A stretch of DNA of 64,000 nucleotides from Fibrobacter sp. UWB13. GTDB taxonomy: Bacteria; Fibrobacterota; Fibrobacteria; Fibrobacterales; Fibrobacteraceae. Location of the stretch: NCBI RefSeq assembly GCF_900177805.1, contig NZ_FXAX01000001.1:1984001-2048000 (forward strand), in the 5' to 3' direction. The notes below the pieces were generated by a model. The model had not been told where the DNA came from. It saw only the letters and a list, made by a program, of their open reading frames with translations, and made no database searches. Of this stretch, positions 1 through 9,189 are shown piece after piece. Positions within the stretch are counted from its first letter, which is position 1. The number at the start of each line of letters is the position of its first letter. A program made the position numbers and the translations under genes.

Positions 1-707
1 GCCTGCACATCGCCATTGTCGTTTGCAACTTCGCCGAGGAACACCGTTCCCAAGCGCAAACGATTCACGTTCACATCCGGACGCGTACCAACCTGCGAAA
101 GTTCAGCACCGTAAGACTGCGTGTAAGTGACTTCGTGACGGGCAAGCAAATCAGCCATATAGCCCTGCACCGCAGCAATCGTATTCGGCACATTTTTTTC
201 GGCTTCAGCACTGGCGCGTTTCAAGTTCAAAAGGCGCTTGTTCATCCCGACCGGATAATCGCCAGCGACATCGCCAAGCGTCTTTTCAATGGAAAGCTTC
301 ACTTGCGTGTTGAGCGCGTCGAATGCAATTTCTTCGCTCTTGGACTTTTCTTCCGCTTCTTCGGTGACATTTTTGTTTGCCATCACTTCTTCGGTGACGC
401 GGCCAAGATCTGTCGAAAGCTTAGAATAACGACCGTCCAGTTCACGCGTTTTATTCTGGTGTTCTTCGGTCAGCTGCGATTCGGCATAGCGATTGCTCCA
501 ATGCTTGGCATCGAGCTTTTCAAGGGAATCGGCTTTTTGCATGCGGATTCGGGTAAGCGTTTCGACTTCGCGCTGCAAATTGCGCACTTCGACTTGCAAC
601 AAGGAATCCTTGATGCGGGCTTCGTCTTCGGCGCTTTTCTTGTCGCTCGACCACGGCCATGCAAAAGCAGAAGAGGCGAGCATTAAGACAATTGCAAAAA
701 ACTTCAC
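1..707 (-). CDS. ExbB/TolQ-like proton channel protein with coiled-coil N-terminus (partial)
   Basis: The frame is open from a GTG at 707 to the window edge (235 codons, 3' part outside). The GTG follows AAGGA at good spacing; a second in-frame ATG lies at 683. The product has a short signal peptide ending near Ala-Phe-Ala-Trp, then a long heptad-rich charged region (about residues 25-140) and a segment of the RLRLGTVFLGEV type. A periplasmic coiled coil of this kind after a DUF3450 protein is typical of the large N-terminal extension of ExbB/MotA-TolQ family proteins in accessory TonB systems; the channel helices would lie outside the window, so family assignment is an inference. It is downstream of the DUF3450-like gene, separated by 95 bp that hold a repeat element (710-750), and probably shares its promoter at 1679-1706. 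Confidence 0.6.
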   Translation of the reverse strand, partial: MKFFAIVLMLASSAFAWPWSSDKKSAEDEARIKDSLLQVEVRNLQREVETLTRIRMQKADSLEKLDAKHWSNRYAESQLTEEHQNKTRELDGRYSKLSTDLGRVTEEVMANKNVTEEAEEKSKSEEIAFDALNTQVKLSIEKTLGDVAGDYPVGMNKRLLNLKRASAEAEKNVPNTIAAVQGYMADLLARHEVTYTQSYGAELSQVGTRPDVNVNRLRLGTVFLGEVANDNGDVQ

Positions 708-709
708 TA

Positions 710-750
710 GATCCTTCGACTTCGCACTACGTGCTCCGCTCAGGATGACT
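710..750. repeat. REP-like element, GTCATCCTGAGC type
   Basis: Read on the minus strand it runs from AGTCATCCTGAGCGGAGC to GTCGAAGGATC, with a short inner palindrome (GCACGTAGTGC). It belongs to a family of short intergenic repeats seen at four places in this window, all with the GTCATCCTGAGC end. Here it fills the gap between the DUF3450-like gene and the ExbB-like gene. Confidence 0.7.
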
Positions 751-802
751 CCATTTCTTTCGTCTCTCGTCTGTAGGACCATGCCCGTTCTTTCGTCTAA
801 AA

Positions 803-1639
803 TCATCTCACGCCTCCCACAACAGACAAACTTACAGGCAATTTCACAATCTGAGGAGGCTTTTTCGCCTGTTTCACGTCGATAGCAAGTTTCACAGCGG
901 CGCGTTCCTCAAGATTCAATTCTTCGTTCCATTCATAAACAATCTTATCGTTTTCCAGCTTACGTTCCAGGCGACCATAAGAGGCTCCGTTTTCATCGAC
1001 ATAGACCATCCACTGGTTCCCTATGCGGAGAATTGTCGCATTCACAATTTCGCCGTTTTTGCGAGTGAGCGGGCTGTTGACCACAGAAACTTCATCGCCA
1101 AACTTGATTTCTTCATTCACGAGCGACTTCATGCGAGAAAATGCTTCTTCTTCGGTCACGTTTCCGCTTTCGATTTCACGCGTCAAAGATTTTGCACGAT
1201 CAAGGCGCTTGTCGCGTTCCCACGGGAGCGTCTGCGCAATTTGGACTTCGAGCTGTTTACAGATTTTGGCAAGTTCACCGCGCAATGCACGGCGTTTTGC
1301 GGCCACGTTATCGCTCTTGTTCTTCGCGCGAGCCTGCTTGTTGCGCTCCTGCTGGAGGCTAGCGGCCACCTTGCGAATCTTAGCATTCAAGCTATCGATT
1401 TCCAGATTACGGCGTTCAACATCCGCCTTGTAGCGCTGTTCAAGCAACTGGCGGTGTGATGCATCTGCACGTAGCATCGAATCCGTCGACGCGATTCGAG
1501 TATTCAAATTTTGAATTTCAGAATTCAGCTTTTCCTTTTGCAGTTTCAAATCGCGAATTTCGGACTCGTAGTCTGCAAAAGCTAGGCCCGAAAGCGAGAA
1601 AACAAGGACCGCAAAAGGCAATATATTCAATCGTTTCAT
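803..1639 (-). CDS. DUF3450-like periplasmic coiled-coil protein of a TonB system
   Basis: 278 aa with a signal peptide (about residues 1-22, cleavage after Ala-Phe-Ala), then a coiled coil at about 25-125 made of repeated Leu/Lys/Glu/Arg heptads. The C-terminal half carries a WERDKRLDRAKSL segment, an EEEAFSRMKSLVNEEIKFG segment and a LRIGNQWMVYVDE segment. This order (coiled coil, short linker, LRIG-type beta segment) is that of DUF3450 proteins, which partner ExbB/TolQ homologues in accessory TonB energising complexes. The role as periplasmic partner of the following ExbB-like protein is therefore inferred from family and context. The start ATG has TGGAA upstream. It is transcribed from a promoter-like motif at 1679-1706 shared with the TonB receptor and ECF sigma operons. 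Confidence 0.65.
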   Translation of the reverse strand: MKRLNILPFAVLVFSLSGLAFADYESEIRDLKLQKEKLNSEIQNLNTRIASTDSMLRADASHRQLLEQRYKADVERRNLEIDSLNAKIRKVAASLQQERNKQARAKNKSDNVAAKRRALRGELAKICKQLEVQIAQTLPWERDKRLDRAKSLTREIESGNVTEEEAFSRMKSLVNEEIKFGDEVSVVNSPLTRKNGEIVNATILRIGNQWMVYVDENGASYGRLERKLENDKIVYEWNEELNLEERAAVKLAIDVKQAKKPPQIVKLPVSLSVVGGVR

Positions 1640-1678
1640 AACTATTCCAAATAGGTTGTCTCTAAATTACATTATTTA

Positions 1679-1706
1679 AACACCTGACCCCATCAAAAGT
1701 GTCACC
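1679..1706 (-). promoter_or_regulatory. Putative ECF-sigma promoter upstream of the DUF3450/ExbB-like operon
   Basis: On the minus strand: GGTGACACTTTT, ten variable bases, then GGTGTT. The same 28-bp layout with identical spacing occurs upstream of the TonB receptor (5965-5992) and of the ECF sigma gene (9698-9725). Taking GGTGAC as -35 and GGTGTT as -10 gives a 16-bp spacer, normal for ECF promoters. The start codon lies 39 bp past the -10 end. Confidence 0.7.
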
Positions 1707-1730
1707 GTGTTTGATGATTTATTCAAAAAA

Positions 1731-3500
1731 TTATTGACATTTCACTTGATTGTCCTCGACTTTGCACCAATTCCCGCACATACGATTACGGAAAACAACG
1801 TCTTCTCCATAGTTCAACCAATAACGACATTCGTATTCCACTTCACGATGAAGAACACTAGATTTAAGATTTTGAAGGTAATAGCGGCTCACAAAAGCGG
1901 AACGGCATTGATCGTATCTATAGAAATCCCAGCCACGATCCGCACACCAGAGCCATAGATATTCCTTGCAATTATTTCTTTCAGGGTCTTCCATGCATTC
2001 TTTTTCCAAGCTAGAACAGTCTGCAATGTGATTGCTTTCGAAATTACTTGCGACACAATAACGTTTTAAGCCATCGGCATACGCATTAGCCTTATCTTCG
2101 GCATTAATCGTATCGGGCAAGAAGAGAGACCATTTTGTAGTATCCAGCGTCATCGCCGCTTTGACATTAGACGCATAGCAACCTTTTTCACCTCTATTGT
2201 AGACCGAATCTCTATAAATTTCGGCAGCACGTTCATTGGCATCAATCAAATCCGTTTCAAGCCAACCATCAAGCATCAATTCGCTTATTCCACCAGAACA
2301 GATTACGTCCTGATAAAGTCTACACCCGCGAGAGTCCCAACTTTCTGCATTGTCCCCTTTTTCATTGGCACAGTTGCGATTTGCGATATGATAAAAACCA
2401 ACACCATCACCATTGACCATAATACTTATCTGTGTTTTTGCCATTCCGCTAAACACGCCCATTCCATTTTCAATATTCGATTCCGGGATAACGCGCGAAT
2501 CCTCCACAGACTGTTTTACCTTATCCACATAATCAACATACGCATCATCCGTCGAATAAAAATCTACCGTAATTTTTCCCAACGGAAGCATCATATTCAT
2601 CAGGTAAAGAGTGTCAAGATTCTTAACTCCAGCAATAGTGCGATTTGACGAAAAACCGAGGTTTTGCTGTTTTTCCAACGGGTCATGCATAGAAATTCCG
2701 CGATAACCTGTTTCATCGGCATCAGTCATACCCTTAAACATCTGGTTCATCGTCGTGTTTTGCGATTCCCCATTATTGATATCATAATTCATAATGGAGA
2801 GTACTCCACGTACTGAATTATCATATTCCATAGAAACCTTTACAAATTGCATATCCATTGGATATTCCAAAAAATCAATCGTAAAATCATCAATGGGATA
2901 AAGACGCCTTGACGCATCGTTCCATGGATTTTCAATCCACTTGTAGCTTCCATCCTGTTGGGGAGCACTCATGCCATTTACTTTAATTCTATTCGGAACA
3001 GTAGCCACAGCCTTATAGGTTGAAGCCACCGTTTGTCCAGCGCTATCCCACACAAAATAAGCGTTCATCGTATAGGATTCGCCAGCAATTCCTTCATAAC
3101 TGCTTTGCGAGAAACAATTCGGTCCATGATGATAAAGTTCTATCGTGGCGTCTCTATTTTCCTTGCGGTTGTAATTAAACAAGCCACTAACCGTAACATA
3201 GGCGCTATCATAGAAACTGAAGTCCTGAGATGAAGCTTCATCAAGTTCATAGACTTTCGAGAAACAAATTTTGGTTTCTCCACTTTCAAGAATGTATCCG
3301 TACGTATAAATGCCCGTATAGACTTCACGCTCTTCGGGATAGTATTCCCATGGGCCATGAAAATCGCAAGCCACAAAATAAACAGACGAGAGAATCCAGA
3401 CGAGAGACGAAAGGAATCGCCTACAAGATCCATCGACTACGTCCTTACGGACTTCGCTCAGGATGACACAATTTTTCTTTTGTCTAGAAATAGTATTCAT
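1731..3500 (-). CDS. DUF4249-like lipoprotein partner of the TonB receptor
   Basis: 589 aa. A hydrophobic segment followed by Val-Ala-Cys (about residues 38-45) is a lipoprotein signal. The mature part begins with beta-rich segments (YTYGYILESGETKICFSKVY, AYVTVSGLF, a Tyr/Gly-rich stretch, then A..TVPNRI). This resembles the DUF4249 lipoproteins usually encoded right after TonB-dependent receptors in Bacteroidota; the match is by pattern only. The C-terminal part is Cys- and Trp-rich and probably extracellular. The ATG at 3500 overlaps the receptor gene's last codons by 17 bp, so the two are likely coupled. Oddly, residues about 11-29 are the translation of a REP-like element (3427-3468) and no ATG, GTG or TTG lies between it and the signal helix, so the repeat seems to be translated. 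Confidence 0.6.
   Translation of the reverse strand: MNTISRQKKNCVILSEVRKDVVDGSCRRFLSSLVWILSSVYFVACDFHGPWEYYPEEREVYTGIYTYGYILESGETKICFSKVYELDEASSQDFSFYDSAYVTVSGLFNYNRKENRDATIELYHHGPNCFSQSSYEGIAGESYTMNAYFVWDSAGQTVASTYKAVATVPNRIKVNGMSAPQQDGSYKWIENPWNDASRRLYPIDDFTIDFLEYPMDMQFVKVSMEYDNSVRGVLSIMNYDINNGESQNTTMNQMFKGMTDADETGYRGISMHDPLEKQQNLGFSSNRTIAGVKNLDTLYLMNMMLPLGKITVDFYSTDDAYVDYVDKVKQSVEDSRVIPESNIENGMGVFSGMAKTQISIMVNGDGVGFYHIANRNCANEKGDNAESWDSRGCRLYQDVICSGGISELMLDGWLETDLIDANERAAEIYRDSVYNRGEKGCYASNVKAAMTLDTTKWSLFLPDTINAEDKANAYADGLKRYCVASNFESNHIADCSSLEKECMEDPERNNCKEYLWLWCADRGWDFYRYDQCRSAFVSRYYLQNLKSSVLHREVEYECRYWLNYGEDVVFRNRMCGNWCKVEDNQVKCQ
3427..3468. repeat. REP-like element inside the 5' end of a lipoprotein gene
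   Basis: Minus-strand reading starts TGTCATCCTGAGCGAAGTCC and ends GTCGATGGATC. It is the same family as 710-750 but lies in frame within the N-terminal extension of the DUF4249-like lipoprotein. Confidence 0.7.
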
Positions 3501-5937
3501 AATTCAGCATAATCGGTAAAAAGGGGAACTGAGTAATTTCTGTTTTCTTCGGAGGATTCTTACGCGTATCGTAGAAGGTGTAGAACATGTTGTCGTGATT
3601 CGTCAAGTTGATAATCGTCCAGCTAAAGTTCCATTTGCCTTCGCGACCCATATCAACAGCCTTCAAGTCAATTCTAAAGTAGTCTGTCTGGCGGCCCGCA
3701 TTGCGGCTTCCCGGGAGTACTACGATATCGTCAGAATACTTTTGCGTTCCGATTTCCTGTTGCAGGTAATATCCTTTGTACTCACTAATCGGCATTCCCG
3801 ATGAATACTTGAGCGCAAGTGACGAACGGAAATAGCGGCCTTTTTTCTTGTGACGCCACAAGGCATCGTCACCACCTTTCCAGTTAATGCCCAAATCCAA
3901 CTTTAAAGCATACGGCTGATGCCAACTCGGGAAATACGGCTTAGAACCATCATTCGCGCGAGCTACGCTAACACTTTGGCTCCAGTTGATTCCACCAAAC
4001 CACCAACCATTATTTTTACGCAACGAAAGCTCATAACCGAATGAATAACCATCTGCCGTGCCAAAATTATCCGCAAGTACAAGCTCCTCAGAAGACGACG
4101 AATTATCGCTAGTGTCCTGTTTCATCGCAAACGTATTCAAGTTATTTTGCGTTTTATAATAAACGCCTGCGGTAAAATCATAACCTTCAAAGAGGTCGCG
4201 ATGGCTGTACTCCGCCGCCATTAGCCAAGAGGAAGCGGGTTTGATGTGTTTTCCATCCGTCGTTGTCGTCGCCGGGTAATAGAATTCGTTGAGTGTTTCC
4301 TGATCGGTATAGACAATTGAATTCATGTACTGCAAGTAGTAACCGCCGTAAAGTTCCAGCGATTTCGATTCATCAAGATTGATGGACAACGAGGCACGCG
4401 GTTCAACACCAAAATGTTTTGAAGCAGTCTGGTAATTGAAACGCAATCCATATTGCAACAGCAAATCTGGCGAAATTTTCCAGGCATCCTGCACATAAGC
4501 GACGTGATGGAACGCATTTTCAATATCAGCAACGCTAATTGAAGCCATTTTTTCTTGATAGCGTTCGTAATCGTATTCAAGTTCATAACCCAAAGTAAAC
4601 GTATGATTGTCGATACCGCGATAGTTCAGCCACTGTTTACCCGCAAAGGTATAAAGCAGCATTTCAATCGACATGAGATCGCTCACTTTCATCGTCTGGT
4701 AGAATTTGCTATAGGCAAGCGTTGCATTGTAATCCCAGTTGCCATTGATGCGGTGGTAAATACCAAGCGGAATAGCGATGTTACCCCAGTCCATATAAAG
4801 CGGGTCAAATTCCAAGCGGTCCTTACCCATATAGAAGCTGAGTTTCAGGCGAGTATCTTCAGAGAAGTTGTACATAAACGTTCCCTGCAAGTCCGTAAAT
4901 TCATAGTCCAAATCCAAATCTAAAAGACCAATCGCATTGCACAAATCGAGAATGTAGCCAATGTAAGTTGTACGGCCTGCAAGCACCCAACGCGCTGGAC
5001 CTTGATGGCCTTCTGTATGGAGCTGGGCTGCAAAAGTGCTTATCTTGACGCTCGTTTTGCTAAACCATTCATCTACAGAATCCTGACCGCCCGCACGACC
5101 ATCCATCTTGAGCACAGAACTCAAACGATTGCCGTACTGCGCCGGGAATCCGCTCTTGTAGAATTGCACATCGTCAATGCCTTCAACGAGAAACGTGCTG
5201 AAAAGTCCAAAGAAATGCACCGGAGAATAGACGACAGCGTTATCGAACAGGAAGAGATTCTGGTCGGCAGCGCCGCCGCGCACATAAATCTTGGAACTGA
5301 AATCGGAACTTGCGACAACGCCCGGGAGCGCCTGAATGCTCTTGATGACATCGGCTTCAGCAAGTCCCGGCATGCGTTTGATGGACTTTGCAGAAACAAC
5401 AGATTCACCCGGCTTGCGTTTGGGGCGGCGGCGCAATTGCACCACAACTTTTTTGAGCTCGGTCACTTTGGAATTTGCACCACCCGAAGCGAGAAGCTTT
5501 TCTACATCAACATCGGAAGTGCTATCGGAGATTGCCGCCGGATCCTTCGACTCCGCTTGCGCGTCACTCACAATGGCACCCGCACCTCCGTTCGAAATCG
5601 TTTCGTCAACAGTGACTTCGTTGGGGCCAAGCGTTTTGCTGAATGTGCTATCGTTACCGAAATACAGGAGTTCATAACATTTTTCCTTCTCGGCACCAGA
5701 AGTATCCGAGTTCGTCACGCAAATGTTCCAAAGCGTATCGGCAGGGAGAACAACGCTAAAAGGCGTCCCCACGGTCGTCTGCAGAGCCTCGCCCGTTTCA
5801 AGAATTTCAACATTCAGCTTTTCGTGAGCTTCAAACGAGTCATCCTGAACAATTCCATTGAAGATAATACTTTCGTGGGCTGCGGCAAACGCAACCATCA
5901 TCGACAAAAAAACAACAATTCGCAGCATAAAATTCAT
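3484..5937 (-). CDS. TonB-dependent outer-membrane receptor
   Basis: 817 aa from the ATG at 5937, which has GGGAAAGG upstream; a longer TTG start at 5961 would lie at or upstream of the predicted transcript start and is less likely. Signal peptide 1-20; a carboxypeptidase-regulatory-like domain about 22-110; a Ser/Asp-rich linker; a plug domain about 165-290 with the typical ADVIKSIQALPGV, KIYVRGG and QYGNRLSSVL segments; then a 22-strand-type beta barrel rich in alternating aromatic residues, ending in Phe (EYYF) as outer-membrane proteins do. The ligand is unknown. It heads an operon with the DUF4249-like lipoprotein and is preceded by the shared ECF-type promoter at 5965-5992. Confidence 0.9.
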   Translation of the reverse strand: MNFMLRIVVFLSMMVAFAAAHESIIFNGIVQDDSFEAHEKLNVEILETGEALQTTVGTPFSVVLPADTLWNICVTNSDTSGAEKEKCYELLYFGNDSTFSKTLGPNEVTVDETISNGGAGAIVSDAQAESKDPAAISDSTSDVDVEKLLASGGANSKVTELKKVVVQLRRRPKRKPGESVVSAKSIKRMPGLAEADVIKSIQALPGVVASSDFSSKIYVRGGAADQNLFLFDNAVVYSPVHFFGLFSTFLVEGIDDVQFYKSGFPAQYGNRLSSVLKMDGRAGGQDSVDEWFSKTSVKISTFAAQLHTEGHQGPARWVLAGRTTYIGYILDLCNAIGLLDLDLDYEFTDLQGTFMYNFSEDTRLKLSFYMGKDRLEFDPLYMDWGNIAIPLGIYHRINGNWDYNATLAYSKFYQTMKVSDLMSIEMLLYTFAGKQWLNYRGIDNHTFTLGYELEYDYERYQEKMASISVADIENAFHHVAYVQDAWKISPDLLLQYGLRFNYQTASKHFGVEPRASLSINLDESKSLELYGGYYLQYMNSIVYTDQETLNEFYYPATTTTDGKHIKPASSWLMAAEYSHRDLFEGYDFTAGVYYKTQNNLNTFAMKQDTSDNSSSSEELVLADNFGTADGYSFGYELSLRKNNGWWFGGINWSQSVSVARANDGSKPYFPSWHQPYALKLDLGINWKGGDDALWRHKKKGRYFRSSLALKYSSGMPISEYKGYYLQQEIGTQKYSDDIVVLPGSRNAGRQTDYFRIDLKAVDMGREGKWNFSWTIINLTNHDNMFYTFYDTRKNPPKKTEITQFPFLPIMLNYEYYF

Positions 5938-5964
5938 TACAATTTCGGTTCCTTTCCCCAATGG

Positions 5965-5992
5965 AACACCTCAAGGTACAAAAAGTGTTACC
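5965..5992 (-). promoter_or_regulatory. Putative ECF-sigma promoter of the TonB receptor operon
   Basis: Minus strand: GGTAACACTTTT, ten bases, GGTGTT. Same 28-bp layout as at 1679-1706 and 9698-9725. It places a transcript start about 20 nt before the receptor ATG, just upstream of its Shine-Dalgarno site. Confidence 0.75.
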
Positions 5993-6034
5993 ACATAATT
6001 CAAAAAATAATTTTTTTCGTTTGTTAAACAGGAA

Positions 6035-6060
6035 ATGCCCGCTCAATGGCGGGCATGACA
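6035..6060. repeat. Palindromic repeat, ATGCCCGC type, with TGTCAT end
   Basis: Arms ATGCCCGC and GCGGGCAT around a 6-base loop, followed by GACA, so the minus strand reads TGTCATGCCCGCC. It sits just after the stop of the caspase-like gene and may help end that transcript. It belongs to the same family as 17059-17085 and 54196-54223. Confidence 0.7.
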
Positions 6061-6079
6061 GGTTAATAGTACAACGTTT

Positions 6080-8392
6080 TTAGAATCGTCCGATGGTAAA
6101 GCCAGCGTAGAATCCCGGCCACCAGCGACCTTTATGATCTTTGTAGCTCACGTCATCGTGATAATCGCCAAGCGGTTTGAGCAACAGCTTATTCAAATAG
6201 CCTTCGCTCGTCAAGTTCAGCGTGCCACCCACCGAGAGGCCAAAGCCCGGGAACACTTGGTACACATAGCCCACACGTCCACGATGGTGATACCCAAACT
6301 TGCCTTCATCTTTAAGGCGGAATTTGTCGTAGACCGTCAAGAACATGTATTCCAGTTCCCAGTGGCTTCCGTACTGCCCGAATTGCGTACCAATACCAAA
6401 GCCATTTTCGTACTTCTTCTCGAATTCGCTAAAGCCAGAGCCCTTCTTGAAGAACCAAGCCCATTCCAAAGCGCTATAGAAGTACGCTGTACCCAAATGG
6501 ACTGATCCGCCGAGCGCTCCCATTTCGTTGATGTAAGGGGTCACGCTCCACACGCCGTTTCCGACGATGTTGATGATACCGACCGGAGTCTTTTCGCAAT
6601 GGGCACAGACGTTAACAATACCCCACTGACGGCCAGATTCCTTTGTCGCATAGTTGACAACACCGACTTGGAGCTTGTTGTTCTCGTGAGCGGCATTCAC
6701 ACCGGCAACCACCTGAATATCGCTCTTCTTAGCTGCATTGACACCTGCAGAAACTTGGACATCCGTTTCTTTGGCAACGTTAACACCTGCAACGACTTGC
6801 AAATTCGAAGATTCCGCAGCATTCACACCAGCAGTGATCTGCATCTTGGTCGCCTTTGCATAGTTCACGCCCGCGGAAACCTGGAATCCTTTAAGCGTGT
6901 CAATCGCCAAGTTCACAACACCGATCTGAGCGCCAGAAGACTTGTCTTTAGTAAAGTTCACTGCTGTACCAATCTGCGAACCCGAAAATGAGCCAGCATA
7001 GTTTACTGCACTAGAAATCTGCACACCTTCAAAATGCTTTCTCGCCACGTTGATAACCGTCGTCGCTTGCAATCCATGCATTTCCTTTTTCGCGATATTT
7101 GCGATCAAGCTTACCTGCGTACCGAGCATATAATCGTTAGCATGAGTTGTGAGCAAACCCAACTGCAATCCCTTACGAGGTTCCTTATCGCGATCCACGA
7201 ATTTAAAAGTGGTACGGAAGCGACCATGATGATCCAAGGAATCAAGCGAGCATGCAATTGTATCTCCGCTGGAGCACATTCTATTGCCACCGATTTCACC
7301 GCGCAACACAGTCTGTTCGGCCATGACGCTCTTGAAATTTTCAGCCGTAATCTTTTCACGCTTGCCGTTCACAAGCTTCACAGAAGCGCCCATGTAATCA
7401 AGATCGTGCTGGAGATTCACCGTGTAATTGCCCGGCGGAAGCCCCAGACTCATGGCGCGTCCGCGCTTCTTGTTGAGTTCTGCAACGAGTTCACCATCGG
7501 CATCGCGGATGTACAAGCGACCAGAAACATTTTCATCGACATCAAGTCCAGCGCCAGTCGCACGCAAATCGGTCATCACCACGTCACCCGTACCCGCAAG
7601 ATTCATGTCGCGGCTCGGATGCTGAGCGCCACCCAGCGTTGTTTCCGTTTTCTGGAGCGTTTCGTTAAATGCAAACTGGTACGCTTCCGAGAGCGTCACG
7701 CGGCCATCGCTGCTCAAGTCGCCTGCGCCACGGAGACCGCTCACAAGCGAATGCGTAAAGAACGAGCCCTTGAGCTTATCGCTTTCCTGGCTAGATTCAT
7801 CTTGCGTGCTGCTCGTGATAAACGCATAGCCCTTCATGTCACTGCTCTGATCGACCATAAAAGCAGGCACCGCCTTACCACCTTTCACGCGGGTAATTGC
7901 ACCAGAACCGCAAGCATCAATCACAGCAATTTTCACATCGGCACTGAGGGCGTCAATGCGATTGCGCAAGTCCTTCCAGGCGTAAGTTTCTTCGCCCAAA
8001 CGGAGACCCTTTTCGTCGGCGTGACCGCTGTAATAGACGAGCACTTCGTCGCGACCATTAGAGGCCTTGTCCTGCAAAATTTTTGCATCGAGATTCGCAA
8101 ATTCCTTTTGCAAAGCAACAACAGAAGGTTCCTTCACAAGAATCACGTTCTGCGGAAGCACGCCACCCATTTCCTTGAGCACCTTGGCAAACGATCGGGC
8201 ATCACTTTCCGCATAGCGAAGCATCGGACGGCCAGCCCCGCCGTTATTGGCACTCACGGCCACTACGTAGCGATTGATACGGCCCGATTCTGTTGCAGCA
8301 TCGGCATTAGAAGCCAAAAAGAGCAAAACAAAAAGAAATGCAAAAGACAAACCAGACAACACCCCAAAAGCCTTATTCGAAATCATAAACAT
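6080..8392 (-). CDS. Caspase-like (peptidase C14) protein with C-terminal surface repeats
   Basis: 770 aa. Signal peptide 1-33. Caspase fold about 40-255 with catalytic His in YYSGHAD (H124) and catalytic Cys in VIDACGSGA (C161). A D.SSDGRVTLSEAYQ segment follows, as in other bacterial C14 proteins. The middle (about 270-390) looks like a beta-rich linker domain. From about 420 to 620 there is a run of degenerate short repeats of the VSAGVNAAK / VVAGVNVAK type, resembling the LA_2272-type surface repeats of Leptospira and other diderms, ending in an outer-membrane-barrel-like tail with terminal Phe. So it is probably a periplasmic protease domain tethered to the outer membrane. The start overlaps the anti-sigma stop (TAATG), which places it in the ECF sigma operon. 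Its substrate is unknown. Confidence 0.8.
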   Translation of the reverse strand: MFMISNKAFGVLSGLSFAFLFVLLFLASNADAATESGRINRYVVAVSANNGGAGRPMLRYAESDARSFAKVLKEMGGVLPQNVILVKEPSVVALQKEFANLDAKILQDKASNGRDEVLVYYSGHADEKGLRLGEETYAWKDLRNRIDALSADVKIAVIDACGSGAITRVKGGKAVPAFMVDQSSDMKGYAFITSSTQDESSQESDKLKGSFFTHSLVSGLRGAGDLSSDGRVTLSEAYQFAFNETLQKTETTLGGAQHPSRDMNLAGTGDVVMTDLRATGAGLDVDENVSGRLYIRDADGELVAELNKKRGRAMSLGLPPGNYTVNLQHDLDYMGASVKLVNGKREKITAENFKSVMAEQTVLRGEIGGNRMCSSGDTIACSLDSLDHHGRFRTTFKFVDRDKEPRKGLQLGLLTTHANDYMLGTQVSLIANIAKKEMHGLQATTVINVARKHFEGVQISSAVNYAGSFSGSQIGTAVNFTKDKSSGAQIGVVNLAIDTLKGFQVSAGVNYAKATKMQITAGVNAAESSNLQVVAGVNVAKETDVQVSAGVNAAKKSDIQVVAGVNAAHENNKLQVGVVNYATKESGRQWGIVNVCAHCEKTPVGIINIVGNGVWSVTPYINEMGALGGSVHLGTAYFYSALEWAWFFKKGSGFSEFEKKYENGFGIGTQFGQYGSHWELEYMFLTVYDKFRLKDEGKFGYHHRGRVGYVYQVFPGFGLSVGGTLNLTSEGYLNKLLLKPLGDYHDDVSYKDHKGRWWPGFYAGFTIGRF

Positions 8393-9189
8393 TATTTACC
8401 CACCTTCTTGAGAGTAAAACCAATCACCTTCACGTCGCTTCTCTTGAGCAACTTATCGACATCATTTTCTTCAACCGCAAATTCCTTGGGAGAAGTCACG
8501 AAGAAGAACTTTTCAAAGTACGGAGCATCATCAAGCTTGTACGCAAACGGGAGTGAATTCATCTTACCCGGTGCAAGTTCAATTGCCTTCACGCCGTCGC
8601 CCATGTGGAGAGTCAGAGCGCCATTGCCGTCCATGCTAAAAAGGAGTCCAAAGCATTTCTCGGGGACGGCATAGCGCAACTGGATTTCATCACCTTCGCC
8701 GACAGAATCAAGATCGTTCAGCTGGACAATTCCGACCGAAGTCTTTTTCCAGACTTCCATGCGGGCGTCAAGTCCCTTGATTCGCGTATCGGATTCATTT
8801 TCGGCAAGCGCAACCTGCGTATTTTGCGAGCCATTGACATTAGCGACATCGCTACCCACGCGTTCGTTCATCACGGAAGTTTCGCTTTGGGCAAAGAACG
8901 CCACCAATGCAACCGCAAAAACGAACATCGCCGCAGCCGCAAATTTCACGAACGTAAAGCGCGGCGCATTTTTCGCAGCAGTCCCAGCAGTTTTCGTTAC
9001 CGTTCCAAGATTCGCGGCAAGCGTTTCAAACGGCAACTTGCTCAAAATCGCCTTATTGTCTTCACGGAGCATTTTTACGCGATTTGCAAATACCGCATCA
9101 TTCGCTTCAAGCTCGCGAAGCTTATTCATTTCTTCTTCCGGCAAATCGCCAGTCAGGAATCGTTCTAATTTCCAATCGGGAATCATCAC
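8392..9189 (-). CDS. Membrane anti-sigma factor with DUF4384-like periplasmic domain
   Basis: 265 aa. The N-terminal part (PDWKLERFLTGDLPEEEMNK) has the Trp-Leu-Glu/Gly-Asp-Leu-Pro layout of cytoplasmic anti-sigma domains; one membrane helix lies at about 80-100 (FVKFAAAAMFVFAVALVAFF); the periplasmic part (about 150-265) has QLRYAVPEKCFGLLFSMDG, as in DUF4384-type sensor domains. No zinc-finger His/Cys motif is seen. The start overlaps the sigma stop by 4 bp (ATGA), so the pair is translationally coupled, as expected for a sigma/anti-sigma unit. It would hold the sigma factor at the membrane until a periplasmic or envelope signal releases it; this role is inferred from context and topology. 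Confidence 0.75.
   Translation of the reverse strand: MMIPDWKLERFLTGDLPEEEMNKLRELEANDAVFANRVKMLREDNKAILSKLPFETLAANLGTVTKTAGTAAKNAPRFTFVKFAAAAMFVFAVALVAFFAQSETSVMNERVGSDVANVNGSQNTQVALAENESDTRIKGLDARMEVWKKTSVGIVQLNDLDSVGEGDEIQLRYAVPEKCFGLLFSMDGNGALTLHMGDGVKAIELAPGKMNSLPFAYKLDDAPYFEKFFFVTSPKEFAVEENDVDKLLKRSDVKVIGFTLKKVGK

Noticed and set aside
135-686. A 183-codon plus-strand frame at the window start
   Set aside because: The opposite strand is open from 707 to the edge with a signal peptide and coiled coil; the plus frame is its shadow.
5002-6027. A 341-codon plus-strand frame over the TonB receptor start
   Set aside because: It covers the receptor's plug domain and the ECF-type promoter on the opposite strand and shows no family pattern.
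7034-8674. A 546-codon open frame on the plus strand
   Set aside because: It is opposite the caspase-like gene, has no motif and a His/Arg-rich composition typical of antisense frames in GC-skewed codons.
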